A stretch of DNA of 64,000 nt from Dehalococcoidia bacterium (GTDB lineage Bacteria; Chloroflexota; Dehalococcoidia; Tepidiformales; Tepidiformaceae). Position 1 is the first letter of the stretch; each line of letters opens with the position of its first letter. The stretch is taken from the NCBI GenBank assembly GCA_020847985.1, contig JADLBC010000008.1, positions 186,001 to 250,000 of the forward strand. The letters are read 5' to 3'. Positions 9,284-17,741 of this stretch are shown piece by piece. The translations under genes and the position numbers were made by a program. The notes under the pieces are model-generated. The model made no database searches. It was not told the origin of the DNA and worked only from the letters and a program-made list of their open reading frames with translations.

Positions 9284-10576
9284 ATGCCCCAGAAGTACTA
9301 CCTGTGGACCGTCGGCTGCCAGATGAACAAGGCGGATAGCGAAAAGCTCGCCGCCGGTTTCGAACGCCTCGGCCTCAAGTCCACCGAACACATCGAGCGC
9401 GCCGACATCGTTGTCATCAATACCTGCAGCGTCCGCCAGCGCTCCGAGGACCGCGCCTATTCCAAGCTCGGCCGCGTGCGCGAACTCAAAGCGGAAAAGC
9501 CCGCTCTGAAGGTCGCCGTCATGGGCTGCATGGTCGGCCTCAAGACCGGCGACCTCGAGAAGCGCTTCCCCCAGGTCGATGTCTTCGCCCGCCCCCAGCA
9601 GTTTGAGCCCATCATGGAGCTTGTCGAAGGCAAGGCCGAGGACCTTGGCGGCGAGTTCTGGCCCTCCACCTACGCCGTCCCCGAAGGGCCTACCGCCTAC
9701 GTCCCCGTCGTCCACGGCTGCAACAAGTTCTGCACCTACTGCATCGTTCCCTACCGCCGCGGCCGCGAAAAGAGCCGTCCCATGGACGAGATCGTCCGCG
9801 AGGTCGCCTACCTCACCGCCCACGGCGTCCGCGAAGTCACCCTCCTCGGCCAGACTGTCGAAGCGTACGGCCACGACCTTCCCGGCGAGCCCGACCTCGG
9901 CGACCTCATGCGCGAACTCTCCGCGCTCGAACGGCTCCACCGCATCCGCTTCCTCACCTCCTACCCCCGGGACATGACGCGCCGCATCCTCGAAGCCGTC
10001 GCCGCGCTCCCCAAGGTGATGGAGTGCTTCTCGCTCCCCGTTCAGGCCGGCAGCGACGCCGTGCTCGAATCCATGCGCCGTGGCTACACGAAGGCCGAGT
10101 ACCTGGGGAAGATCGCCGAGGTTCGCCAGCTCATGCCCGCCGCCGGCATCACCACCGACATCATCGTCGGCTACCCCGGCGAAACCGATGCCGACTTCGC
10201 CGAGACCGCGGCCCTGCTCGAAGACCTCCGCTTCGACAAGGTGCACGTCGCCGCCTACTCCCCCCGCCCGGGCACCATCGCCTGGCGCAAGATGCCCGAC
10301 GACGTGCCCGCCGCTGTCAAAGCCGCCCGCCTCCATCGTGTCGAAGAGATCGAAGCCCGCATTTCCCACGAGCTGAACGAAGCCCTTGTCGGCACCACGC
10401 AGGAGATCCTGGTCGAGGGCATCAAGAACGGCCAGCCCTTCGGCCGGACGCGCGCCGGCCACCTGGTCCATCTCGATGCCACCGCCCGCGTGGGCGCGCT
10501 GGTCGATGTGCGCATCGCCCACGCCGGCGCCTTCTCCCTTCGCGGCGACCCCATCGACGCCCTCACCCTCGCCTGA
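9284..10576 (+). CDS. miaB: tRNA-2-methylthio-N6-dimethylallyladenosine synthase MiaB
   Basis: Radical-SAM methylthiotransferase that adds the 2-methylthio group to i6A37 in tRNAs. It has 430 residues. The N-terminal domain has three cysteines for the auxiliary cluster (GCQMN, NTCSVR, GCMVG). The radical-SAM motif is CNKFCTYC, and a C-terminal TRAM domain follows (ILVEGIKNGQPFGRT). The ATG at 9284 starts the classical KYYLWTVGCQMN N-terminus; the frame is open upstream through tRNA-Ser but that part is not coding. I see neither a Shine-Dalgarno sequence nor a -10 at the start, so it may be transcribed with the tRNA. The damaged phosphotransferase gene begins five bases after the stop. Confidence 0.95.
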   Translation: MPQKYYLWTVGCQMNKADSEKLAAGFERLGLKSTEHIERADIVVINTCSVRQRSEDRAYSKLGRVRELKAEKPALKVAVMGCMVGLKTGDLEKRFPQVDVFARPQQFEPIMELVEGKAEDLGGEFWPSTYAVPEGPTAYVPVVHGCNKFCTYCIVPYRRGREKSRPMDEIVREVAYLTAHGVREVTLLGQTVEAYGHDLPGEPDLGDLMRELSALERLHRIRFLTSYPRDMTRRILEAVAALPKVMECFSLPVQAGSDAVLESMRRGYTKAEYLGKIAEVRQLMPAAGITTDIIVGYPGETDADFAETAALLEDLRFDKVHVAAYSPRPGTIAWRKMPDDVPAAVKAARLHRVEEIEARISHELNEALVGTTQEILVEGIKNGQPFGRTRAGHLVHLDATARVGALVDVRIAHAGAFSLRGDPIDALTLA

Positions 10577-10581
10577 CCGGC

Positions 10582-11590
10582 ATGGGCGCCGACCCGGATC
10601 TCGCTCGCCGCGACGAGATCGGGCGTGTGCTCGCGGCCTTCGGACACACGGCCACCGGCCACCCCCGGCGCGTCGAAGCCGGCACCCTCAACGCCAACTA
10701 CCGCGTGGCCACCACCGCCGGCGCGCTGTTCCTCCGCCTCCACCGGCCGTCCTACGCCGTCGAACGCATCCTCGCCGAGCACGAAATCCTCGCCTTCGTC
10801 GCGGCCCGGGGCATCCCCGGTGCCGCTCCCCCTGCGCACGGCCGCCGGCGCCACGACCGTCGCGGGCCAATCCGGGACCTGGTCGGCCTATCCGTGGATC
10901 GAAGGCACGCTCGTCGCCCGCCACGCGCTGACCATCGAGCAGGCCGTGGCCCTGGGTGACATGCACGGCCGCATCCATGCCGCGCTCGCCGGGCATCCCG
11001 CGAGCGCCACGGCAACCTTCGACATGACCTGGGACCGGGAACAGTCGTTAGCCACCCTGGCCGCCTGCGCCGAGGCCGCGGGCCGGCAACGCGCCGCCCG
11101 GTGGGTCGTCGAAGCGATTGAACGGCAGGCGGAACTGCTCGCGCGCGAACCCCGGCGCATGCCAGCGGACTTCGCCTGGGTCCCATGCCAGCTCGCCCAC
11201 GGCGACTTCCAGGACCAGCAGGCCCTCTTCGCACCTGATGGCTCCATCGCCGCCATCACCGACTGGGAGCTCTGCCGCCCCTGGCCGCGAATCTGGGATC
11301 TCGTGCGCGCGCTCGCCTTCTGCGGGCTGTTCCGCGGCCCCGCGCTCGAACCGTACCTCGCCGCCTATCGCCGCCACGTGTTGCTCTCGCCTGAGGAGTG
11401 CCACGCCGGAATGGAGCTGTGGTGGCAGAGCCGCCTTGGCGGCGCATGGGTCTGGTACGCCGGCCTGGTCGAGGGCAATCCCCGGGTCGCCAGCCTCTAT
11501 GAGGAGACCGCCCGTCACCTGGAGGAGGTCGCCGACCCCGCCTGGCGCGAAGCCACGAAAGCCCGGCTCATCCGCGCCGCAACAGGGTAG
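10582..11590 (+). pseudogene. APH-family phosphotransferase gene broken by a one-base frameshift
   Basis: A kinase-like phosphotransferase of the aminoglycoside/homoserine kinase fold, in two frames. The first part (from ATG 10582, MGADPDLARRDEIGRVL) carries the nucleotide-binding N-lobe up to FVAARGIP. The rest, VPLPLRTAAGATTVAG to the stop at 11590, is one frame over. It contains the catalytic loop LAHGDFQDQQ and the metal-binding ITDWE. Reading ATCCCCGTGCCG instead of ATCCCCGGTGCC, that is removing one G near 10819-10820, restores one protein of about 335 residues. Both halves look conserved and show the local codon bias, so the break is recent or a sequence error. The substrate cannot be told. 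It lies five bases after miaB. Confidence 0.8.
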
Positions 11591-11596
11591 CTCGCC

Positions 11597-11899
11597 CTAC
11601 GAGAGCCGGTGGCTGGCCCGGCCGGTGACGCTGCATTGTCGCGGCACCGCCGCCCCGAGCATCGCCTCGAAACAGATGAGTCCGTCGCGTCCACCGGGCC
11701 CAATGGCCATCACCGCGGCTTTGCCGCACGCCTCCACCGGCAAGGGACAGAGCGCCGCCGCGATCGCCAGCTGCGCCCGGGACCACGTGGGCTCATCGCC
11801 CGCGGACGGCACGTCCATGCGTCGCACGAGGTAGGCCACGATTCCGACCCACGCGAACATCGGCACGAGAACGAGGTAGAGGCCATACTCCAACAGCAT
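11597..11899 (-). CDS. Small hypothetical membrane protein
   Basis: 100 residues, not recognised. One strong transmembrane helix lies near the N-terminus (GLYLVLVPMFAWVGIVAYLV, residues about 6-25), followed by RRMDVPSAGDEPTWS and a weakly hydrophobic, alanine- and cysteine-containing tail. Support for it being real: the ATG has TATGCT exactly six bases upstream, the same leaderless signature seen at other genes here, and no other frame in the interval makes sense. It converges on the phosphotransferase with a six-base gap. Confidence 0.55.
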   Translation of the reverse strand: MLLEYGLYLVLVPMFAWVGIVAYLVRRMDVPSAGDEPTWSRAQLAIAAALCPLPVEACGKAAVMAIGPGGRDGLICFEAMLGAAVPRQCSVTGRASHRLS

Positions 11900-11905
11900 T
11901 TTGCG

Positions 11906-11911
11906 AGCATA
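11906..11911 (-). promoter_or_regulatory. -10 hexamer, leaderless start of the small membrane protein
   Basis: TATGCT, then CGCAAA, then ATG on the minus strand. There is no Shine-Dalgarno sequence. Confidence 0.45.
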
Positions 11912-11975
11912 CGCGTGCCGTCACCGCGCGGTGTGCCCGGACGCGCGCCCCGTATGTCAAACCCGTTGCGAGCAG

Positions 11976-13655
11976 CTACAGCCGGCCCAGCTCCGCGCGC
12001 ATCTGGTCCAGCCCCAGCGGCCCCAGGTCGAGTGCTTTCGCGTGGAACGCCTTCAGGTCGAACGCATTGCCCGCGCGCGCCCGGGCCGCGTCCCGAGCCT
12101 CCAGCCAGACCCGTTCGCCCACCTTGTAGCAGATTGCCTGCGATGGGTACCCGAGATAGCGCACGATCTCGCTCGCCATGAAGTCCTTCGGGAAGTGGCT
12201 TCGTTCGTCCACGAACGCCTGCCCCAGCTCCGGCGTCCACCGTTCGCCCGGGTGGAAACCGTCGGCCGCCGGGATCTCCAGCTGCAGGTGCATCCCGATA
12301 TCCACGATCACCCGTACCGCCCGCATCGCTTGCGCGCGCAGCATCCCCAGGCGGTAGTCCGGGTTCTCCAGGTACCCCAGTTCGTCCATCAGCCGCTCCG
12401 CGTAGAGCGCCCACCCCTCGCCGTGCGCCGAGACGAACACCGTGCGCTGGAACCGCGAAAGCGTCTCCGCCAGGTACCGCACCTGCGCGACCTGCAGGTG
12501 GTGGCCCGGCACGCCCTCGTGGTACGCGATGGAGACTTCGCCCCACAGCGGGAAGCGCGTCTTCCCCAGCGTCGGGTACCACGTCCGCCCCGGCCGGCTG
12601 AAGTCCTCGCTCGGGCCGGTGTAGTACATCGCTGCGGCGCCACCCGGCGGCGCGATCATCGCCTCCACGCGCTGCACCGGCGCCGGGATGTCGAAGTGCT
12701 TGCCGTTCAATTCCGCGATCGTCCGGTCCTGCAACTCCTGCATCCACGCCCGGAACGCCTCCACGCCCTCGATGGAACGCGCCGGGTCCGTTTCCAGCAG
12801 CTGCTTCGCCTGTTCCACCGTGACGCCGGGGCGAATGCGCTGCGCCGTCGCACGCATGTCCGCCTCGATGCGGTGCAGGTCCTCCCAGGCCCAGGCGTAC
12901 GTCTCGTACAGGTCGATCGTCGCCCCGAGCGTCGACAACGCCATCACCCGGTACCGGTCCGGTCCCACCGCATCCTGCAGTGGCGCTCCCGGCGCGTACT
13001 CCTCCCGGAGGTAGGTCGCGAACGCGGCATACGCGTTCGTCGCGGCCGTCGCGGCAGCGTCCAGCCGCCCTCGCAGCGCGCCGGACGCCACTTCCGCCTT
13101 CGCGCCTTCGACCAGCTTCGGGAAGAACGGCTCCGCGCCGTCACCCGACCACGTCGCCGCCTGCTTCGCGCACTCCAGCGCCTGCCGCCGCGCCGCGAGC
13201 AGCCCCTTCGTACGGCCCGCATCGAGCGCCGCCCGGAAGCCGCCGAGCGCCGCCGGTACGCCCTCCATCCGGTCCGCGATCGTCTCCCAGTCCTCGGCTG
13301 TCACCCTCGGCATCAGGTCGAAGCACGAACGAATGCTCCCCAGCGGGCTGCCGATGATGCGCAGCGCGCGCAGGCCCTCGTCCGCATCGAACTGCGCCAT
13401 CTGCGCCCGCAGCCGTTCGCCGATGAATGCCGAGGCCACGCGGTCGCGCTCGTTCGTACTTGCCGCACCGTCGAGCGCCGCGAGGATGTCGCGCGTGTGC
13501 CTGGCCCGGCGCCCGATCCCCTCGGGCGAATAGTCCGTCAGCTCCGAATCGTGCCCGGCGATCCCGTTCGCGGTCGCACCGATTGGGTCGAGCGCGGCGG
13601 ATTCTTCCACATAGCGGTCCGCGAGCGCGTACACCGGCGTGGGCTGGTCCGGCAT
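11976..13655 (-). CDS. DUF885 family protein (putative metallopeptidase-like)
   Basis: 559 residues, full length for DUF885. The family hallmark HEGVPGHHLQ, a metal-binding-like helix, is seen at about residues 370-380 (AYHEGVPGHHLQVAQV), and the conserved ERLMDELGYL follows. The protein is mostly alpha-helical, without a signal peptide. Distant similarity to carboxypeptidase-like families suggests hydrolase activity, but the substrate is unknown. The start at 13655 (ATG) has GAGGGGG upstream with a suitable gap. It is transcribed alone; the MFS gene upstream on the same strand is followed by a terminator hairpin. Confidence 0.88.
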   Translation of the reverse strand: MPDQPTPVYALADRYVEESAALDPIGATANGIAGHDSELTDYSPEGIGRRARHTRDILAALDGAASTNERDRVASAFIGERLRAQMAQFDADEGLRALRIIGSPLGSIRSCFDLMPRVTAEDWETIADRMEGVPAALGGFRAALDAGRTKGLLAARRQALECAKQAATWSGDGAEPFFPKLVEGAKAEVASGALRGRLDAAATAATNAYAAFATYLREEYAPGAPLQDAVGPDRYRVMALSTLGATIDLYETYAWAWEDLHRIEADMRATAQRIRPGVTVEQAKQLLETDPARSIEGVEAFRAWMQELQDRTIAELNGKHFDIPAPVQRVEAMIAPPGGAAAMYYTGPSEDFSRPGRTWYPTLGKTRFPLWGEVSIAYHEGVPGHHLQVAQVRYLAETLSRFQRTVFVSAHGEGWALYAERLMDELGYLENPDYRLGMLRAQAMRAVRVIVDIGMHLQLEIPAADGFHPGERWTPELGQAFVDERSHFPKDFMASEIVRYLGYPSQAICYKVGERVWLEARDAARARAGNAFDLKAFHAKALDLGPLGLDQMRAELGRL

Positions 13656-13680
13656 GATCGTCCCCCTCGCCGCCGAAGGT

Positions 13681-13715
13681 GCGGCCCCGGGATGGTGTCA
13701 CACCGCCGGGGCCGC
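13681..13715 (-). terminator. Terminator hairpin after the MFS gene
   Basis: GCGGCCCCGG (13681-13690) pairs perfectly with CCGGGGCCGC (13706-13715), and an inner GGTG/CACC pairing extends the stem. It lies about 18 bases beyond the MFS stop. No T-run follows. Confidence 0.6.
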
Positions 13716-13732
13716 GCGCCACCGGGTCGCGT

Positions 13733-14938
13733 TCAATCGCCGCCCGCGCGCAGGGGGCGTTCCTCCCGCGGCAACCCCACGATCAGCGCGATAGGCCCCG
13801 CGAGCATGAGCCACATCATCGCCGCCAGCCCCCACCGTTCCGCGACCAGCCCAAGCCCCACCGGGATCAGTCCCGTGACCAGCCCGAATGAAGCCGCGAT
13901 CGCCTCGTTCGTCCCCGGCCGCCCGGGCATGGAAGCGTAGAAGCGCGCACGCGGAATCGCGTACCACCCGGCGTTCAGCAGCCCGAGCACGGCAACCGGC
14001 GCCAGCTTCCATGCGAACCCCGGGGTCAGCAGGAACGCGCTGTATACCGCCAGCATCGCGAACGCGCTCGCCCGCAGGTACACGAGCCCGCGTACGTCCT
14101 TCAGCAGGCGCACGAGCGTCGCGTCGCCAGCCAGTCCGGCCACGGTCCACACGGCGACCGCCAGGCCGGCCTCGCCGGGGCTCGCGCCCGCGACGTCCAC
14201 GAAGTACAGCGCGAGGAATCCGAACAGCCCGTCGAGCAGCAGGTCGCTCATCGCCAGCAGCCCGAGCCAGCGCCAGGTCTCGCCCCGTCGCAGCGCGGCC
14301 CGCAGTTCGCGCGCCAGGTTCCTCATCCCGGGTGCGTCGCCGCCCTCCGCAACGTTCGCCGGCAGCCGCCGCCACGCCCCCATCGCCAGCACAGCCGCGA
14401 TCACGGCCATCGCCGCCAGCGGCCAGCGCCAGCCGGCGCCCGCCGCATACGCCGCCGCGAACAGCAACGGCCCGCCCACCACGCCCACCGACCCGGCGAG
14501 CGTCCAGCGCGCCATGACACCGTCGTAATCCCCCGGCGAAGCCTCGATCAGCGCCGCCTGAGAGGTCGAAACGAACATCCCCGATGCCGGGTACAACGCC
14601 GAGAAGGCCACCAGCAGCCAGGCGAAGCCGGGCGCCCCGGCGGAGGCCAACAGCGCCGCCGCGACCAGGAAGCCGCCCGTCACGATGAGCGCGCGCCGTC
14701 GCCCCGTATCCCCCAGCAGGGCCAGCGGCGGCTCCAGCAGCGCGCTCACCACGGTGGGTACCGCGAGCAGCACGCCCACCTGCCCGTACGTGAGCCCGAG
14801 GTCGTTGCGAATGGCGGGCCAGGCGGCTTCGCGCAGCCCGAAGGCGAGCTCGTCGAAGAATTCGATCGCCAGCAAGAGGAACGCGGGCGAAGCGATGAGC
14901 GCGGCGCGGCGCCGCGGAATCAGCGAAGGTGCGGACAC
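13733..14938 (-). CDS. Major facilitator superfamily transporter
   Basis: 401 residues with about 12 predicted transmembrane helices and the MFS-type loop after helix 2 (GDTGRRRALIVTGG, motif A-like). Probably an exporter or solute carrier; the substrate is not readable. The start is GTG at 14938, with GGGAG six bases upstream. That GGGAG overlaps the 3' arm of an inverted repeat (14947-14986), so translation may be controlled by RNA folding. The gene follows the terminator of glpX and therefore needs its own promoter in the 160-bp gap. Confidence 0.88.
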   Translation of the reverse strand: MSAPSLIPRRRAALIASPAFLLLAIEFFDELAFGLREAAWPAIRNDLGLTYGQVGVLLAVPTVVSALLEPPLALLGDTGRRRALIVTGGFLVAAALLASAGAPGFAWLLVAFSALYPASGMFVSTSQAALIEASPGDYDGVMARWTLAGSVGVVGGPLLFAAAYAAGAGWRWPLAAMAVIAAVLAMGAWRRLPANVAEGGDAPGMRNLARELRAALRRGETWRWLGLLAMSDLLLDGLFGFLALYFVDVAGASPGEAGLAVAVWTVAGLAGDATLVRLLKDVRGLVYLRASAFAMLAVYSAFLLTPGFAWKLAPVAVLGLLNAGWYAIPRARFYASMPGRPGTNEAIAASFGLVTGLIPVGLGLVAERWGLAAMMWLMLAGPIALIVGLPREERPLRAGGD

Positions 14939-14946
14939 GAAGAACT

Positions 14947-14986
14947 CCCGTCTCTCTGGTAGGCGTCGTTAGCCGGTCGAGACGGG
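14947..14986 (-). promoter_or_regulatory. Leader hairpin overlapping the MFS ribosome binding site
   Basis: An 8-bp perfect inverted repeat, CCCGTCTC (14947-14954) and GAGACGGG (14979-14986). In the minus-strand transcript the 3' arm GAGACGGG runs straight into AG-TTCTTC-GTG, so the Shine-Dalgarno GGGAG is partly inside the stem. The loop is 24 nt. No known riboswitch was recognised. Confidence 0.45.
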
Positions 14987-15035
14987 TACGTGGCGGCCCC
15001 CGGGGTGCCGCGAGTTAACGGGGAGGCTGAAAAAC

Positions 15036-15076
15036 GGCGAACCGCATGCCCCGAGTCTGGGCGCACGCGGTTCGCC
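15036..15076 (-). terminator. Rho-independent terminator of glpX
   Basis: GGCGAACCGC (15036-15045) and GCGGTTCGCC (15067-15076) form a perfect 10-bp stem about 29 bases past the glpX stop. On the minus strand the stem is followed by GTTTTTC, the expected T-run. Confidence 0.8.
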
Positions 15077-15104
15077 TTGCAAGCTCCTGGCCGGATCGTT
15101 CGCG

Positions 15105-16100
15105 TCAGTTCGTGTAACGCGTCCCGCTGATCTGCTCCAGCTTCCGCCAGTGGTGCTCGGTCTGGATGCGGCGAATGGTCCCCGACCGCGCCCGCATCAC
15201 CAGCGATTCGCTCGTCGCGCCGCCGGCCACGTACTCCACACCCTTCAGCAGGTCACCCGTCGTGATGCCGCTCGCCGCAAAGAACACGTCGTCGCTCGAA
15301 ACGAGGTCGTCAATCGCGAGCACCCGCGTCACGTCCAGCCCGCGCTCCACCGCGAGCTTGCGGTCGCCGTCGTCGCGCGGCCAGAGGCGGCACTGCATGT
15401 CGCCTTCGAGGCACTTCATCGCCACCGCCGCCACCACGCCCTCCGGAGACCCGCCGATGCCGAGCAGCATGTCGACGCCCGTGCCCGCGAGCCCGGCCAT
15501 CACCGCGCCCGCCACGTCGCCGTCCGTGATGAAGCGGATGCGAGCGCCCGCCGCCCGGATCTGGTCCACGATCTCCGTGTTCCGGTCGCGGTCGAGAATC
15601 ACGACCGTGACCTCCTCCACCGCCAGGTCCTTCGCCTTTGCTACCTGCTCGATGTTCCAGGCGATGGGCGCGGAGAGGTCGATCTTCCCCTTCGCCGCCG
15701 CCCCGACCGCGATTTTCTCCATGTAGAAGATGTCCTTCGGGTTGAACATCGTGCCCCGCGGGGCCACCGCTACCACGGAGAGCGCGTTCGGCCGCCCCAG
15801 CGAGAGCAACCGCGTGCCATCGATCGGGTCCACCGCGACATCGACCTGCGGCCCGTGCCCGCTGCCGACGCGTTCGCCGTTGAACAGCATCGGGGCCTCG
15901 TCCTTCTCGCCCTCGCCGATGACCACGACGCCGTCCATGTCGACGGTGTCCATCATCATCCGCATCGCGTTCACGGCCGCGCCGTCCGATGCGTTCTTAT
16001 CGCCGCGCCCCATCCAACGCGCCGCGGCCAGCGCCGCGGCTTCCGTCGTGCGGACGAGCTCCATCGCGATATTCCGGTCCGGGACCTGTTCGTTTCTCAC
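15105..16100 (-). CDS. glpX: Fructose-1,6-bisphosphatase class II
   Basis: 331 residues, full length for GlpX. It dephosphorylates fructose 1,6-bisphosphate in gluconeogenesis, with metal ions bound at VIGEGEKDEAPML and VDPIDGTRL (lithium-sensitive phosphatase motif DPIDGT). Other conserved stretches are GIGGSPEGVVAAVAMKCL and the C-terminal SLVMRARSGTIRRI. The ATG at 16100 overlaps the stop of the HD-domain gene by four bases (ATGA), so the two are translationally coupled. A strong terminator follows. Confidence 0.96.
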   Translation of the reverse strand: MRNEQVPDRNIAMELVRTTEAAALAAARWMGRGDKNASDGAAVNAMRMMMDTVDMDGVVVIGEGEKDEAPMLFNGERVGSGHGPQVDVAVDPIDGTRLLSLGRPNALSVVAVAPRGTMFNPKDIFYMEKIAVGAAAKGKIDLSAPIAWNIEQVAKAKDLAVEEVTVVILDRDRNTEIVDQIRAAGARIRFITDGDVAGAVMAGLAGTGVDMLLGIGGSPEGVVAAVAMKCLEGDMQCRLWPRDDGDRKLAVERGLDVTRVLAIDDLVSSDDVFFAASGITTGDLLKGVEYVAGGATSESLVMRARSGTIRRIQTEHHWRKLEQISGTRYTN

Positions 16101-16654
16101 GCGTTCACTCCAAGTTGATGGGCTACGGGTTTCAATGCTTCAGCGACGAAGCGAATGTGTTCATCGAGTTCTACCCCGAGGTCGGCTGCCCCGCGGACCA
16201 GGTCGTCACGGTTCACCGCCCGCGCGAACGCCTTGTCCTTCATCTTCTTTCGCACCGATGCCGGGTCGACCTCCGAAAGCGATTTGCCCGGTTTCACCAG
16301 TGCGCAGGCGGTCACGAACCCGGAAAGCTCATCGCACGCGAAGATCGCGCGGTCCATTTTCGAGGTGTACTCCAGCCCGAGGAAGGGCGCATGGCAGAGG
16401 ATCGCGTAGCGGATGTCCGCTGGCACGCCCCGCGCCTCCAGCAGCTTGGAACCCTCGCGCGGGTGCAACTCCTCCGTCGGGTGGATCTCCCAGTCGAAGT
16501 CGTGCAGCAGGCCGACGATGCCCCACTTTTCGACATCCTCGTGCAGCAGCCGGGCGTAGGCCTGCATCGTCGCTTCCACGGCGAGGCCGTGCTTGCGCGT
16601 GCGCTCCTCGCGCGAGTACTCGACCAGGATGTTCCAGGCATCGTCGCGATGCAT
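16097..16654 (-). CDS. HD-domain metal-dependent phosphohydrolase
   Basis: 185 residues. The HD fold is visible as RKHGLAVEATMQAYA (first His) and GLLHDFDWE (the HD pair), then HAPFLGL and ACDELSGFV. This layout is typical of the small HDIG hydrolases that act on phosphate esters or nucleotides; the substrate is unknown. ATG 16654 is preferred over an upstream in-frame start because the family begins with HRDDAWNILVEY and a TACGAT -10-like hexamer lies about 31 bases upstream, leaving a short leader. Coupling to glpX suggests shared regulation of sugar-phosphate metabolism. Confidence 0.82.
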   Translation of the reverse strand: MHRDDAWNILVEYSREERTRKHGLAVEATMQAYARLLHEDVEKWGIVGLLHDFDWEIHPTEELHPREGSKLLEARGVPADIRYAILCHAPFLGLEYTSKMDRAIFACDELSGFVTACALVKPGKSLSEVDPASVRKKMKDKAFARAVNRDDLVRGAADLGVELDEHIRFVAEALKPVAHQLGVNA

Positions 16655-16779
16655 CCTGCTGCCCCGGGGTTGCGAACTCGCGCGCCATCGTACCAGAGCG
16701 AACGCCATCGGTGCCCGTCGCTCGCATATGACTCAACCCCCCCGCCGTCCCGGCCGAGAATCACACTGGAGCGTTCGAC

Positions 16780-17673
16780 ATGACGAACCGGTTGGTACTG
16801 CGCACAGGCCGCCCCGGCATGCGCACCGCACACACGCGCGACCCCCTCGATGCCTACCTTGCCGGGGGTTACCGCCGTGTTGCCGGCTTCCTCTCCGAAG
16901 GCGCCGTCACGCTCATCACCGCCATCGCGCGCAAGCAGGTGGACCTCGGCGTGCAGGGCGGCGTCTGCGAAGTGGGCGTGCACCAGGGGCGCACGTTCAT
17001 CCTTCTCCAGTTGCTCACCCGGCCGGCCGAACTCGCCGTCGCGGTCGATGTCTTCGAACGCCAGGACCTCAACGTCGATGGCTCCGGCCGCGGCGTGCGC
17101 GATATCTTCGAACGCAACTGCCGCCGCCACGGCTGCGACCTCGCCCGCGTCCGCATCCTCTCCGCCGACTCCCTCACGCTCTCCGGGCACGACCTCGCGG
17201 CCGCCGCGAACGGGCCGCTCCGGCTGGTTCACATCGATGGCGGCCACACCGGCCAGGTGGCGGCGCACGATATGGCCGCCGCGGCTGCCGCGCTCGCTCC
17301 CGGCGGCGTGATCATCGTCGATGACTACTTCCACGAGCAGTGGCCCGGCGTCTCCGATGGTGTCCGCGCCTTCTTCGCTGCGAACCCCGGCGCCGGTCTC
17401 GTCCCCTTCGCGATCGGTGGCAACAAAGTGCTGTTCTGCGGCCGCGCCTTCGCCCCCGCCTATCGCGCCGCCCTCGCGTCGCTCCGCGTGAGCGGCTATG
17501 CGAAGGAGACCGTCATGTTCGGCGAGCCGGTCCTCGCCTTCGCGTTCTGGCGCATGGGCCCGCGCGACCGGTTCATCCGCTCCCGCGCCTGGCACGCCGT
17601 CCGCGGCACCCCGCTCGTTCGCGCCATCCGCAACGCCCGCCGGCGCCGTCTCGGCCGCGAGCCCGCCCCCTGA
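16780..17673 (+). CDS. Class I SAM-dependent methyltransferase-like protein
   Basis: 297 residues. The Rossmann-like pattern is clear: GGVCEVGVHQGRTFILL as the SAM loop, AVAVDVFERQDL as the acidic second strand, VHIDGGHTGQVAAHDM and GGVIIVDDYF. This matches the Methyltransf_24/cephalosporin-hydroxylase-like group that often modifies sugars or secondary metabolites. The C-terminus is rich in arginine. The gene diverges from the HD-glpX operon and converges on rpoD with a shared hairpin between them. The substrate is unknown. GGAG lies about nine bases before the ATG. Confidence 0.75.
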   Translation: MTNRLVLRTGRPGMRTAHTRDPLDAYLAGGYRRVAGFLSEGAVTLITAIARKQVDLGVQGGVCEVGVHQGRTFILLQLLTRPAELAVAVDVFERQDLNVDGSGRGVRDIFERNCRRHGCDLARVRILSADSLTLSGHDLAAAANGPLRLVHIDGGHTGQVAAHDMAAAAAALAPGGVIIVDDYFHEQWPGVSDGVRAFFAANPGAGLVPFAIGGNKVLFCGRAFAPAYRAALASLRVSGYAKETVMFGEPVLAFAFWRMGPRDRFIRSRAWHAVRGTPLVRAIRNARRRRLGREPAP

Positions 17674-17685
17674 ATCCCTCCGGAC

Positions 17686-17721
17686 GTGCGAAAGGGCCAG
17701 CAAGCGCCGGCCCCTTCGCAT
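17686..17721. terminator. Bidirectional hairpin between methyltransferase and rpoD
   Basis: GTGCGAAAGGGCC (17686-17698) and GGCCCCTTCGCAT (17709-17721) form a 13-bp stem with wobble positions in the gap between two convergent genes. There is no long T-run on either side. Confidence 0.6.
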
Positions 17722-17741
17722 GTGTCGGTGTGCCCCCCGGT

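Noticed and set aside
10800-10830. Programmed frameshifting in the phosphotransferase gene
   Set aside because: No slippery heptamer with a downstream structure stands out; simple one-base insertion explains it.
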